IMG/VR virus record: IMGVR_UViG_3300023180_007342
Coordinates: 1-20,411 of that record
DNA: 20,411 bases
Origin: a virus
Strand: one strand, 5' to 3'
A program made the translations under genes and the position numbers. Positions within the stretch are counted from its first letter, which is position 1. Every line of letters begins with the position of its first letter. The notes beneath the pieces were generated by a model that saw only the letters and a program-made list of their open reading frames with translations, searched no databases and was not told where the DNA came from. This document shows, in pieces, positions 7,448-14,858 of the stretch.

Positions 7448-7711
7448 TTAGTCCTTTTTAAAAAGCGAGGAAAACCTAGAAAAAGCATCGTCAAAATTAT
7501 GATATTGTTCCAAAATTTCTTTTCCGCCTCTATTCTTTTTGTAAATTTGAATTCTTGGCCGGTGTGGATTTGGATCATATTTACGACGATAGAAATAACG
7601 CAGATCACACATTTCTACATCATGTCTTTTTATTAAGCATCCATCAAGCAAGACTTTCTTATAGTAATCCGCTTGTGGTAAAATTTCAGTTTCCCAATTA
7701 TTATTTTTCAT
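7448..7711 (-). CDS. Hypothetical protein (87 aa)
   Basis: A small basic protein with many aromatic and charged residues (DLRYFYRRKYDPNPHRPRIQ). I do not recognise a family. The ATG overlaps the stop of the polymerase C-terminal gene as ATGA, and the SSB gene follows two bases after its stop, with its ribosome binding site formed from the last codons here. Its position between replicase and SSB suggests, but does not prove, a replication role. Confidence 0.7.
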   Translation of the reverse strand: MKNNNWETEILPQADYYKKVLLDGCLIKRHDVEMCDLRYFYRRKYDPNPHRPRIQIYKKNRGGKEILEQYHNFDDAFSRFSSLFKKD

Positions 7712-9234
7712 ATTTGATGTATATCATTAACTAGAAATGAATTTCTATCTTTTGCTTTTTCACCAAACAGCAAAACAGTCGAACCCACATATATTATATC
7801 CTCGAACTTTGCAAAAGGTTCTGGAAAAACTACAATATTTTCAATTTCAATGGAATCGTCTCTAACTGATAGAAAAGCCATTTTATCTTTGTTCTTGGTT
7901 ACATGCTCTTTTATGCGGGTTATTTCTACCGCTAAGATACTTTTGCCTTTTTTACCGTCCATTAATTCTTTGCATGTGGTATTGGCAAAACTAGCATCTG
8001 CACAAGCATCAACTTTAGAACAAGAAATTGCTATACCAAGTAGATTTTCTTCAGAAATAGATATACTCATCAAATTATCTTTGAGAGATCTTCCTGGATT
8101 TTCTAATCTATTGATTATATCCGCAAAAGCTACCAGTCTTTTTGTGGTTGCAACTGCACCACCTTCTTTTTTTAATCGGTTGAGATTTTTTAGATTATCT
8201 TTTATAGATATGGATGTGTCCAGTTTTTCCTGTAGAATTTCTAATTCTTTTTTGGTCAGGTCTTTTAAACAGGAAAATTCATGCTGCATTTCCGATCTGC
8301 TTTTTCCTAAATTGGAAAAGAATCCAACCGTGATCAGGTTTTCTACAGCTCTCTTATTTACATTTGGAATAACTTTAACAAGATAATCCATCCATGTTTT
8401 TGGCGCAACTTCCGCACATATATCTCTGAGTTTTAGAAACTCATTTATTCCAACATTCTTTACATTTGTAATACCAAAATAAATACCCCCATCCTGGATT
8501 GAGAAGTTTTCTTCTATATATTCATGATAGGGGGTGTGAATATTAATGTGGTCTATTTTTGCACTCTCTACCAACTCATATATTTCCTGATTGGGATCTA
8601 TTTTTTCTTTTGCATTTGATAGCCAGTGTAGATAAAACTCTAAAGTTTTATTTGCTTTTAAGTACGCAGACCAATATGCCATTAGCGCATATGATACCGC
8701 ATGTGATTTATTAAATGAGTACCTATTGCTCTTTTCAATAATATCAAAAATTCTATCAGCATTTTCTTGAGTATGACCCCGTGATAAACAGCCCTCAATA
8801 AATTCACCTTTTACCTGGCGCATTAAGTCGGCTTTTTTCTTACCAATTGCTTTACGAAGAGTATCGGCTTGTGACTCTGTAAAACCAGCCATAACTTGTG
8901 CAATCTGCATGGCTTGTTCTTGATAAATAATAATATTATAAGTACTGGCGATTACTTTATCAATAGGTTCATATAGACTTTTTACAGACTCTACATTATG
9001 TTTTCTATCAACATAACGCTGAGTCATTGATTTACCTTCTTCAATAGCCTTCAGAGTTCCAGGCCGAATGACGCTGATAACATCTGCCAATTCTTCAATA
9101 TTTCTTGGTTTTGCTTCCTTACACCAATGTTTACCAAGATGAGTTTCAAGTTGAAATACTCCTTTTGTATGACCGGCGCAAATTAAATCCCAAGTTCTTT
9201 TATCTGTTAGAGATATTTGGGTTATATCAATCAT
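7708..9234 (-). CDS. dnaE: DNA polymerase III alpha subunit, C-terminal part (fingers, HhH, OB)
   Basis: 508 residues that continue bacterial DnaE where the piece at 10971-12815 stops. The N-terminus IDITQISLTDKRTWDLI aligns with E. coli IAAIPLDDKKSFDML. It then has GVFQLE (26-30), IRPGT, YQEQAMQIAQVMAGF (104-118), LRKAIGKKK (fingers) and SFNKSHAVSYALMAYW (173-188). GIYFGITNVKNVG begins the helix-hairpin-helix part, and residues 430-508 form an OB domain (KMAFLSVRDDSIEIENIVVF). No catalytic aspartate is here, so it cannot polymerise alone. No standard clamp-binding motif or tau-binding domain is obvious. It begins with ATG overlapping the stop of a small membrane-protein gene. It presumably associates with the other half. 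Confidence 0.92.
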   Translation of the reverse strand: MIDITQISLTDKRTWDLICAGHTKGVFQLETHLGKHWCKEAKPRNIEELADVISVIRPGTLKAIEEGKSMTQRYVDRKHNVESVKSLYEPIDKVIASTYNIIIYQEQAMQIAQVMAGFTESQADTLRKAIGKKKADLMRQVKGEFIEGCLSRGHTQENADRIFDIIEKSNRYSFNKSHAVSYALMAYWSAYLKANKTLEFYLHWLSNAKEKIDPNQEIYELVESAKIDHINIHTPYHEYIEENFSIQDGGIYFGITNVKNVGINEFLKLRDICAEVAPKTWMDYLVKVIPNVNKRAVENLITVGFFSNLGKSRSEMQHEFSCLKDLTKKELEILQEKLDTSISIKDNLKNLNRLKKEGGAVATTKRLVAFADIINRLENPGRSLKDNLMSISISEENLLGIAISCSKVDACADASFANTTCKELMDGKKGKSILAVEITRIKEHVTKNKDKMAFLSVRDDSIEIENIVVFPEPFAKFEDIIYVGSTVLLFGEKAKDRNSFLVNDIHQI

Positions 9235-9392
9235 TTAATATCCAAATCCTTAATTAAAAAATAACATATCCCAGAATATGCACATCTCAACATGGCATCT
9301 TCAATTGGTTGGTTTGTTATCATAAAAAAAACCGACACTGCTAACCAAAATATACATACCAAATAGTTAATTGTTTTTGCGGTTTTTATCAT
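9231..9392 (-). CDS. Small two-helix membrane protein
   Basis: 53 residues starting MIKTAKTINY. The ATG at 9392 overlaps the previous stop as TAATG, which favours it over an upstream in-frame ATG at 9416. Two hydrophobic stretches, about residues 9-26 and 37-48, should form membrane helices, with a short charged loop (NQPIEDAML) between. It ends four bases into the polymerase C-terminal gene. I do not recognise a family. A similar-sized two-helix protein precedes the other polymerase piece. Confidence 0.65.
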   Translation of the reverse strand: MIKTAKTINYLVCIFWLAVSVFFMITNQPIEDAMLRCAYSGICYFLIKDLDIK

Positions 9393-9574
9393 TATCTCAT
9401 ATCCAACATTAACCAACCAGCAGTATGATGATCTACTTCAAATTTACTAACTAATTCAACACCGTATTTTTTCAAACTTTTACCAAATATAAAATCTCGC
9501 CAGTATTGATTTTCTAAATCCTCTGTACTTTTTTCTTGAGTTTTTCTATAGTCTGGCCTTTGAGTTTGTTCCAT
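9392..9574 (-). CDS. Hypothetical protein (60 aa)
   Basis: A small charged protein, MEQTQRPDYRKTQEKS at the start and FEVDHHTAGWLMLDMR at the end. It overlaps the end of the endonuclease gene by 61 bases, a long overlap for this window, so a shorter form is possible. The ribosome binding site is weak (CAGG). The stop is coupled to the next gene (TAATG), which supports translation through here. No family recognised. Confidence 0.5.
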   Translation of the reverse strand: MEQTQRPDYRKTQEKSTEDLENQYWRDFIFGKSLKKYGVELVSKFEVDHHTAGWLMLDMR

Positions 9575-10215
9575 AATTCTAAACCTGTTCTAAATTCTAA
9601 ATAATTGACAGATGTTACAAACTTATTAAAATCTGTTTCATTATTCGTAGTATTAGGAATAATAAATGAATAGATTTTAATCTTACCTTTTGAATCTTCC
9701 ACAAGTACAGATTTAAAAAATTCATGTGGAACAATAACATCATCACCAATTTTACTAAATGGTTGACCAATATCAAATACTGGTCCGCTAATAGCATAAA
9801 CCTCTACTATTTCTTCTTTAATAGCAATTGTTCTAACTTTATCTTCCAACATTCTCCAGATTTTACGATTTAAATCTGGATGCTGCGGTGCCATATTTGA
9901 CATCAGAAAAGTTTCGCTATTTTCTAGTCGATTTGAGTTTCTATCAGCAGAAGGTACGAGATGCCCTCTATCATAGCCAGAGCCGCGATAATCTGCCAGA
10001 GTAGACCTGAACATCTCCGGGATACGAAGATCCGGCCTGAAGCAATCCTCGCGGTCTACAGCCACATCCTGAGCCTCACCATCAATTACCTGCATAGCCC
10101 ATCTAGGCTGACGGAAAAGATAGGAATATCCAATTAGGTAATTTCTATTTGGCAGAATTTGATCCGCCGGAGGCATACCATAACGTGTTTCTTTAAATAA
10201 TTGTGGAATTTCCAT
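9514..10215 (-). CDS. DNA/RNA non-specific endonuclease (NucA/EndA family)
   Basis: 233 residues. The beta-beta-alpha metal core is clear: YDRGHLVPSADR with the DRGH signature (D82-H85, His as general base), then SNMAPQHPDLNRKIW, including N116 as the metal ligand. Enzymes of this family cut DNA and RNA without strong sequence preference. No signal peptide is visible, so it should act in the cytoplasm, for example in host nucleic acid breakdown or DNA processing. It lies between the two polymerase pieces, coupled to the exonuclease gene (TAATG). The stretch from about 9950 to 10180 is clearly richer in GC than its surroundings, suggesting a different origin. Confidence 0.9.
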   Translation of the reverse strand: MEIPQLFKETRYGMPPADQILPNRNYLIGYSYLFRQPRWAMQVIDGEAQDVAVDREDCFRPDLRIPEMFRSTLADYRGSGYDRGHLVPSADRNSNRLENSETFLMSNMAPQHPDLNRKIWRMLEDKVRTIAIKEEIVEVYAISGPVFDIGQPFSKIGDDVIVPHEFFKSVLVEDSKGKIKIYSFIIPNTTNNETDFNKFVTSVNYLEFRTGLELWNKLKGQTIEKLKKKVQRI

Positions 10216-10895
10216 TATACGAATGCATCCTTAAATTTTCTTTTATAAACAAATTGCCTGAACATTTTCATTGTTCTACAGAATAATTCCGCTGTCATTA
10301 AAACATCACTCATAGCATCGTGGGCTTGACCTTTTGAATAACCCATGTAGCCTCTTACTAAATTATCATTAGATAATGAGTTTACTTCTTTATTGTTCTC
10401 AAAACAGCAAAACATTAAATCCATTGTATCTACTATATTTATTGGATTAAATAATGTTTGTCTTCTACCATCTTTATCTTTTGGTCCATAACCCCACGGT
10501 TCATTACAGCAGATTCTTTGTACTATAGGCATATCAAAACCGCGAATATTATGACCAACAGCAATTGGTGCATACCACGCGGTCTTTTTAAAATTATACT
10601 CATTTACATAATCTGTAAAATTAGACCATACTGATTTTAGTGATGGCGCTTTTTTAAGGATTGCCTCTGTTTTACCGTGTACGGCTACAGCACCGTCTTC
10701 TAATGGATCAACACCAAACTTTGCGCAGTCTTTTTCATCAAAAATTGGTTGAATTAATGATTGAAATTCTGAATTTGGAATTACTTCCAGTTTTCTACCA
10801 TGAATTGCTACAGCAGCAATTTGTACTGGCTGTGTAGAATCTGGATATTTACTGGTAGTTTCAAAGTCAAAAACAATGTAATCTTTATAATTCAT
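10215..10895 (-). CDS. DnaQ-like 3'-5' exonuclease (DEDDh), likely proofreading subunit
   Basis: 226 residues. Exo I is VFDFETTS (D10, E12), Exo II is GHNIRGFD (114-121, with D121), and Exo III is AHDAMSDV, with H192 and D197, giving the DEDDh set of Pol III epsilon. It would remove mispaired 3' ends for the neighbouring split replicase. The ATG has AAAGGA six bases upstream. The 75 bases between it and the stop of the polymerase N-terminal piece contain no stop in this same frame, so a readthrough Pol-exonuclease product is formally possible. An RNase T/oligoribonuclease-like role is the alternative. Confidence 0.88.
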   Translation of the reverse strand: MNYKDYIVFDFETTSKYPDSTQPVQIAAVAIHGRKLEVIPNSEFQSLIQPIFDEKDCAKFGVDPLEDGAVAVHGKTEAILKKAPSLKSVWSNFTDYVNEYNFKKTAWYAPIAVGHNIRGFDMPIVQRICCNEPWGYGPKDKDGRRQTLFNPINIVDTMDLMFCCFENNKEVNSLSNDNLVRGYMGYSKGQAHDAMSDVLMTAELFCRTMKMFRQFVYKRKFKDAFV

Positions 10896-10915
10896 AATAA
10901 TCCTTTGTAAGAAAT

Positions 10916-10983
10916 TGGGGGCGACTAAGTGATGATCTGAATCTGGATTAAACCAGATGACAAAGTGAACTTAGTCGCCCCCA
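10916..10983 (-). promoter_or_regulatory. 15-bp inverted repeat hairpin across polymerase N-piece stop codon
   Basis: Positions 10916-10930 and 10969-10983 are a perfect 15-bp inverted repeat (TGGGGGCGACTAAGT on both transcript arms in complement). The 38-base interior has its own 6-bp hairpin (ATCTGG at 10941-10946 with CCAGAT at 10953-10958). In the transcript, the TAA stop of the polymerase N-terminal piece is inside the 5' arm. The 3' arm is followed by AUUUCUUAC, too few U residues for a standard terminator. Ideas are an RNA processing or stabilising site, an attenuator, or the scar of an insertion. This 10896-10970 interval is the only real intergenic space in the window. Confidence 0.75.
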
Positions 10984-12815
10984 CAAGTTTCATGTATTTT
11001 CTTTAATAAATTAACGCCGAGGATATCAAACTTGACAGCACCAATAGCCTCAAGATCACCCATTTCCATCCCCGCGATTTTTTCATTACCACGAGTTTCT
11101 TTTACCATAGGACATAGATTATTTAGATCTATAGATGATACAACAACACCTGCGGCATGTTTACCTTGAGTTTTAAATGTGCCCTCAATTCTTAATGCCT
11201 GAGCAAAATCTCTAGCAAAATCACCTCTTAATTCGCCATCTTCTTCCCAGCAGTATTCTCTTAGAGAGTCGGCATCATTTTCTAGTGCCCATCGTATAAC
11301 AGACGGCTCATCCATTTCTTCTAACTTATCAGAAATTGCAGCTTCTTGTGGAATCTTATTTGTGATTTCATTCATTTGATCAAAACCACAACTCTCATTT
11401 ACACGAAGCACTTCTTTCAGTGCTGATCGTCCCTGCAATCTACCAAAAGTCAGCATCTGACATACTCGGTCATGACCATATTTTTCTTTAAGATATGATA
11501 TGACATTTTCTCGTTGGTCAGGAGGAAAGTCAACATCAATATCTGGTAAAGAACCTTTTCTTGCAGAATTGAAAAATCTTGAAAATAATAAATTATATTC
11601 TATTGGATCAATTAATGTAATGCCTATTAAATAGGAAATTAGGCAACCTGCTGCGCTGCCGCGCCCAGGACCAACAAGAACACCTCTTTTTCGGAATTCA
11701 TTTACATAGTCGGCAACAATTAGGAAATAGCCAGAAAGGTCGGCATCTTTAATAACTTCCAACTCTTGTAATATTCTATCTTTGTAAATCTCTATATCTT
11801 CTGAATTCTTTACTTTACCAGAAGGTTTTAGAATATTAGTCCAACCAATGCGACACAATTCTTTAAGTTCTTCTATTTGCGATTGATTATCTGTTTTTAC
11901 TTGTGGTAGAAGTGGCGCAGATAAGATTGTGTAATTCTCGCACTTCTTGTTAATCTCGTCAACTTTATCAATGTATTGCTTTTGGTATATATCTGTGCTA
12001 CTCTGGTCAGGTATGAAGTATTGATTAGACCTAAAATATCTAACATATTTGAAGTTGTTTTCTTTTTCAAGATCTTTAGCAACCTTATTTAAAGTAGTTT
12101 TCATTTTAGAACACAGTAGAACCCTGTGGTCTTTAGAATCTGCCATTTTGCCATAACAAATATTCGCACCGGCAACTATATTTTTAAATCCAATATCCTT
12201 TGAAATTTGTATAATACAATTTGATATAAGTTTTGATGCTACAAAACTATCAGAATCTATTCTATTTATTTCAAGATAATAATCATCACCAAATTTTTCT
12301 AGAAACTTTGAAATGTGTACAATGGCGGGTTCCGCATATCTTCTTTTGAGGCATTGACCAGCTATATCATACTCTGAACAAGTATAAATACAGCGATCAT
12401 CTTCTATCATCTCATTAAAAAGTGCGCTCCCAACATAACCATCAATACAGATAAAGTTATCATCTATGATATCAAATAGTTCTGTTATATTAATTGCCGG
12501 ATGTTTTTTAAAATTCTCTGCATTATTACAGGTAGAAACTATCTCAAGTAATTTTGTCCAACCCTCTTTATTTTTACATAGTAGTGTAATGGTGGCATTA
12601 TCTGATGAGATAAGTGGTATTTCACATCCAAGAATTGGTTTAATACCATTATCTTCACATGCCTGAACAAACTTAACAGCACCAGAAACAGATGCAAAAT
12701 CCGTAAGTCCAGCAGTTGTATATCCTAGTTCTTTACAAATTTCGGCAATTTGTTTTGGTTTTAATGTTGACTGCAAAAGCGAATAATGAGAATGAATTCT
12801 AGCGGGGAACCACAT
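10971..12815 (-). CDS. dnaE: DNA polymerase III alpha subunit, N-terminal part (PHP and catalytic palm)
   Basis: 614 residues matching the first half of bacterial DnaE. The PHP domain (1-240) starts ARIHSHYSLLQ. The thumb and palm follow, with VGPGRGSAAGCLISYLIGI (381-399). LPDIDVDF carries D427 and D429, and KTQGKHAAGVVVS is around 548-560. VKFDILG carries the third catalytic aspartate, D597. It ends 17 residues later (HETCGGD, stop), exactly in the linker before the E. coli segment IPLDDKKSF, which begins the second piece. The two pieces total 1122 residues, close to a whole DnaE. The ATG at 12815 has AAAGG eight bases before it. The PHP metal ligands are only partly kept. Confidence 0.93.
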   Translation of the reverse strand: MWFPARIHSHYSLLQSTLKPKQIAEICKELGYTTAGLTDFASVSGAVKFVQACEDNGIKPILGCEIPLISSDNATITLLCKNKEGWTKLLEIVSTCNNAENFKKHPAINITELFDIIDDNFICIDGYVGSALFNEMIEDDRCIYTCSEYDIAGQCLKRRYAEPAIVHISKFLEKFGDDYYLEINRIDSDSFVASKLISNCIIQISKDIGFKNIVAGANICYGKMADSKDHRVLLCSKMKTTLNKVAKDLEKENNFKYVRYFRSNQYFIPDQSSTDIYQKQYIDKVDEINKKCENYTILSAPLLPQVKTDNQSQIEELKELCRIGWTNILKPSGKVKNSEDIEIYKDRILQELEVIKDADLSGYFLIVADYVNEFRKRGVLVGPGRGSAAGCLISYLIGITLIDPIEYNLLFSRFFNSARKGSLPDIDVDFPPDQRENVISYLKEKYGHDRVCQMLTFGRLQGRSALKEVLRVNESCGFDQMNEITNKIPQEAAISDKLEEMDEPSVIRWALENDADSLREYCWEEDGELRGDFARDFAQALRIEGTFKTQGKHAAGVVVSSIDLNNLCPMVKETRGNEKIAGMEMGDLEAIGAVKFDILGVNLLKKIHETCGGD

Positions 12816-12971
12816 TTATTTTACCTTTACAAGTTCATACCAAATTAGGGCACAATTTGCTAAAAAATAAGAAAACCACATCATACAATGTGGATAATCT
12901 TTTTGTTTTAAATTTTCAAGAGCAGTTATAAGATAACATAATGATGCAACTAAAATAAACCATACGCTCAT
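12816..12971 (-). CDS. Small two-helix membrane protein (51 aa)
   Basis: This short frame starts with ATG at 12971, overlapping the stop of the nuclease gene as ATGA. It ends with TAA directly before the ATG of the polymerase N-terminal piece, so it exactly fills the apparent gap. The protein begins MSVWFILVASLCYLITALEN and ends with a second hydrophobic segment (MMWFSYFLANCALIWYEL). Two membrane helices are joined by a charged loop (LKQKDYPHC). Small proteins of this kind occur in many phages; function unknown. The exact packing against both neighbours strongly supports that it is real. Confidence 0.75.
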   Translation of the reverse strand: MSVWFILVASLCYLITALENLKQKDYPHCMMWFSYFLANCALIWYELVKVK

Positions 12972-14005
12972 TCTCTATCCTCGGCTAATCTCCCACCACC
13001 ATCACCGTACTTTGCTATCTTACCCACATTGCCATATTCAGCAATAGTTTTGACAATTCCTTCAGATGCTACCATATCCCGGAAGAAATGGCAAGTTGAT
13101 TTTCCGCTATCTCCCCATTCTTCAGAAAATTTACAAAGATACTTGCATTTCCAATGCGTGTTTTCTGGAGAGAGAAGTCGTGGTCTTTCAACTGATCTTA
13201 TATATTCAAATTTTTGTCTTAGTATGTTTTCTGCTTTTTCATAATCATCATCATCAAATACCATACTAAATAAACCACCAGATACATCTTGACCATCAAT
13301 AACAGAATCATTAATGTAATATATGCTTACAAAAAATTCTTTATCTGGATACATATTTCGTAGGGCATAATAATACAATAAGAGTTGAGTGTCCTTTTGT
13401 AATTTTTCTGGAGTTTTTACTTCACCAGTCGCCCAATCTATTCTTTTACCAGTTTTGTAATCTAATACCTGAAAATAATTTTCATCTTCTTGTATAATTA
13501 AATCTACAGTGCCTTTTATTGACAGATATCCCTCTAGAACTTCTCCATCTACTTCATATCGGTATTTTGCCCAGGGTTTCTTTATCTCAATATCAAAAAA
13601 TAATTCTGTAGCATGAACATTTTGATTTCTGGGATCTAATTCGCCACCATTGTATTCCAGAGCCTTATTGACCCATTTGATACATGTTCTCAAATCCCCT
13701 TTTGTAAGTTCTACATCTGGTTCATGTTGAGCATAATAATCAAAACAGAGTTCTGTTATATATGGTATATCATCACATTTAGCATAAGATAGATTTGGTA
13801 TATCATCATTGATAACTTTTCCTATCTTATTTTTTTGAGCAAGTTTCTTATCGGCCAATAACTGCAATGCGCGATGCACAACCGTACCAAGAAGTGCTTT
13901 CTTATTGGTTTTATCGCGCAATGATAGATTGTACTGCAAGAAGTATTTCTGCTCACAGAACTCTAATTGACCTAAAGAAGAACTACGGTGATAACATACC
14001 AGCAT
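12968..14005 (-). CDS. PD-(D/E)XK nuclease, RecB/Cas4-like, possible Fe-S cluster
   Basis: 345 residues from the ATG at 14005, which has CTGGAG upstream and follows the kinase stop by one base; a longer in-frame start would overlap the kinase by 77 bases. Motifs in order are FCEQKYFLQY (C17), LGTVVHRAL with H44, IKGTVDLII with the motif II Asp, QVLDYKTGK with the D-x-K core, and QLLLYYYALRN (the Q-x3-Y motif). The C-terminal C-x3-C-x13-C (CKYLCKF to STC), together with C17, could hold a 4Fe-4S cluster as in Cas4 and AddB. It probably works as an exonuclease making single strands for recombination or replication. Confidence 0.85.
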   Translation of the reverse strand: MLVCYHRSSSLGQLEFCEQKYFLQYNLSLRDKTNKKALLGTVVHRALQLLADKKLAQKNKIGKVINDDIPNLSYAKCDDIPYITELCFDYYAQHEPDVELTKGDLRTCIKWVNKALEYNGGELDPRNQNVHATELFFDIEIKKPWAKYRYEVDGEVLEGYLSIKGTVDLIIQEDENYFQVLDYKTGKRIDWATGEVKTPEKLQKDTQLLLYYYALRNMYPDKEFFVSIYYINDSVIDGQDVSGGLFSMVFDDDDYEKAENILRQKFEYIRSVERPRLLSPENTHWKCKYLCKFSEEWGDSGKSTCHFFRDMVASEGIVKTIAEYGNVGKIAKYGDGGGRLAEDRE

Positions 14006-14006
14006 A

Positions 14007-14858
14007 CTATTCTCCAGAATTATATTTGGGTAACATACCCCATACCTGTACTTTCTCAAGTATTGCTTGGTTCTGTTCATCAATAGACATATTTTTATTA
14101 TCTAATACAAAATCATAATCATCTATATATTTTGCTGCTTGTTCACTTTCATGACCACCTGATGATTCTGAATTTCTAGTAAAGTAAATAACTTTACCAC
14201 CGGCAGCATGAACCGCATCTATCTCATTCTTAAAACGACAATCGCCAATTAATGCCAGATTTGGATTATCTTGTTTTATTTGATTTATACACAAATCTAC
14301 CCAAACATTATCTTTAATCTTTCTCATTATATTGGTGCCAAAAACCTGCATAAACTCGCGGGCTGTCATCATTCCTTCGTCATGAAAAGTCAAACGAAGA
14401 TCTTTAATATTATATGGGGCCAACACTTTATTGTCATGTTCCATATATTCGATATCTTTAGGGGTGATAACCCCTGGTATATTTTCCCATCTAATATCCG
14501 TCAGGCTATTTTTCTGCTCGTCGGTTCCATAACATTGCTCTCGTGTTAAACCAAACATTACCATCGCCATTCTTTTTAATGGGTCTGCAAAATTATAACC
14601 CTTAATAAATGGCCAGAATGTATTTGAAGCATAATCTGCAAATGCCTGTGTATCCTGAAATACATCAAATACGCCCATAGATTCAAATTCTCTATCATTA
14701 CCATCAAGATAAACGGCATTGACAACCAGTCTACCATTTTCATCTACAAAAAACCTTTTGATAAAACCACAACCAAGCATTTCATACCCATGCAGGTAAT
14801 TCAACGATGTGGTTTTACCGGATTGTTTTGCGCCAGCAAATGCTATTATATTTCCCAT
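14007..14858 (-). CDS. Deoxynucleoside monophosphate kinase (T4 gp1-like)
   Basis: 283 residues. The P-loop GAKQSGKTT lies near the N-terminus (MGNIIAFAGAKQSGKTTSLN). DPLKRMAMVMFGLTREQCYG, TAREFMQVFGTNIMR and LALIGDCRFKNEIDAVHAAG follow the order known for T4 gene 1 type deoxynucleotide kinases. The enzyme phosphorylates dNMPs, including modified ones in some phages, feeding the dNTP pool. Start and stop are coupled to the primase gene (TAATG). There is an insertion of about 60 residues after the P-loop region (residues 35-95) compared with minimal kinases. Confidence 0.82.
   Translation of the reverse strand: MGNIIAFAGAKQSGKTTSLNYLHGYEMLGCGFIKRFFVDENGRLVVNAVYLDGNDREFESMGVFDVFQDTQAFADYASNTFWPFIKGYNFADPLKRMAMVMFGLTREQCYGTDEQKNSLTDIRWENIPGVITPKDIEYMEHDNKVLAPYNIKDLRLTFHDEGMMTAREFMQVFGTNIMRKIKDNVWVDLCINQIKQDNPNLALIGDCRFKNEIDAVHAAGGKVIYFTRNSESSGGHESEQAAKYIDDYDFVLDNKNMSIDEQNQAILEKVQVWGMLPKYNSGE

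Noticed and set aside
7850-8386. 178-codon open frame on the plus strand
   Set aside because: It is the antisense of the conserved polymerase C-terminal gene, whose motifs and coupling are clear. The translated product has no recognisable features.
10971-12815. Split intein or intron joining the two polymerase pieces
   Set aside because: Neither piece has extra residues with intein blocks at the break, each has its own start and stop with plausible translation signals, and the interval is full of normal coupled genes. I see no group I or II intron core.
13868-13920. 8-bp inverted repeat TGCGCGAT / ATCGCGCA in the nuclease gene
   Set aside because: The arms are short and 37 bases apart within coding sequence, with no flanking U-tract; chance is a sufficient explanation.
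14006-14083. Longer N-terminus for the RecB/Cas4-like nuclease
   Set aside because: The extra 26 residues would overlap the kinase gene by 77 bases and have no family resemblance, while ATG 14005 has a good ribosome binding site right after the kinase stop.
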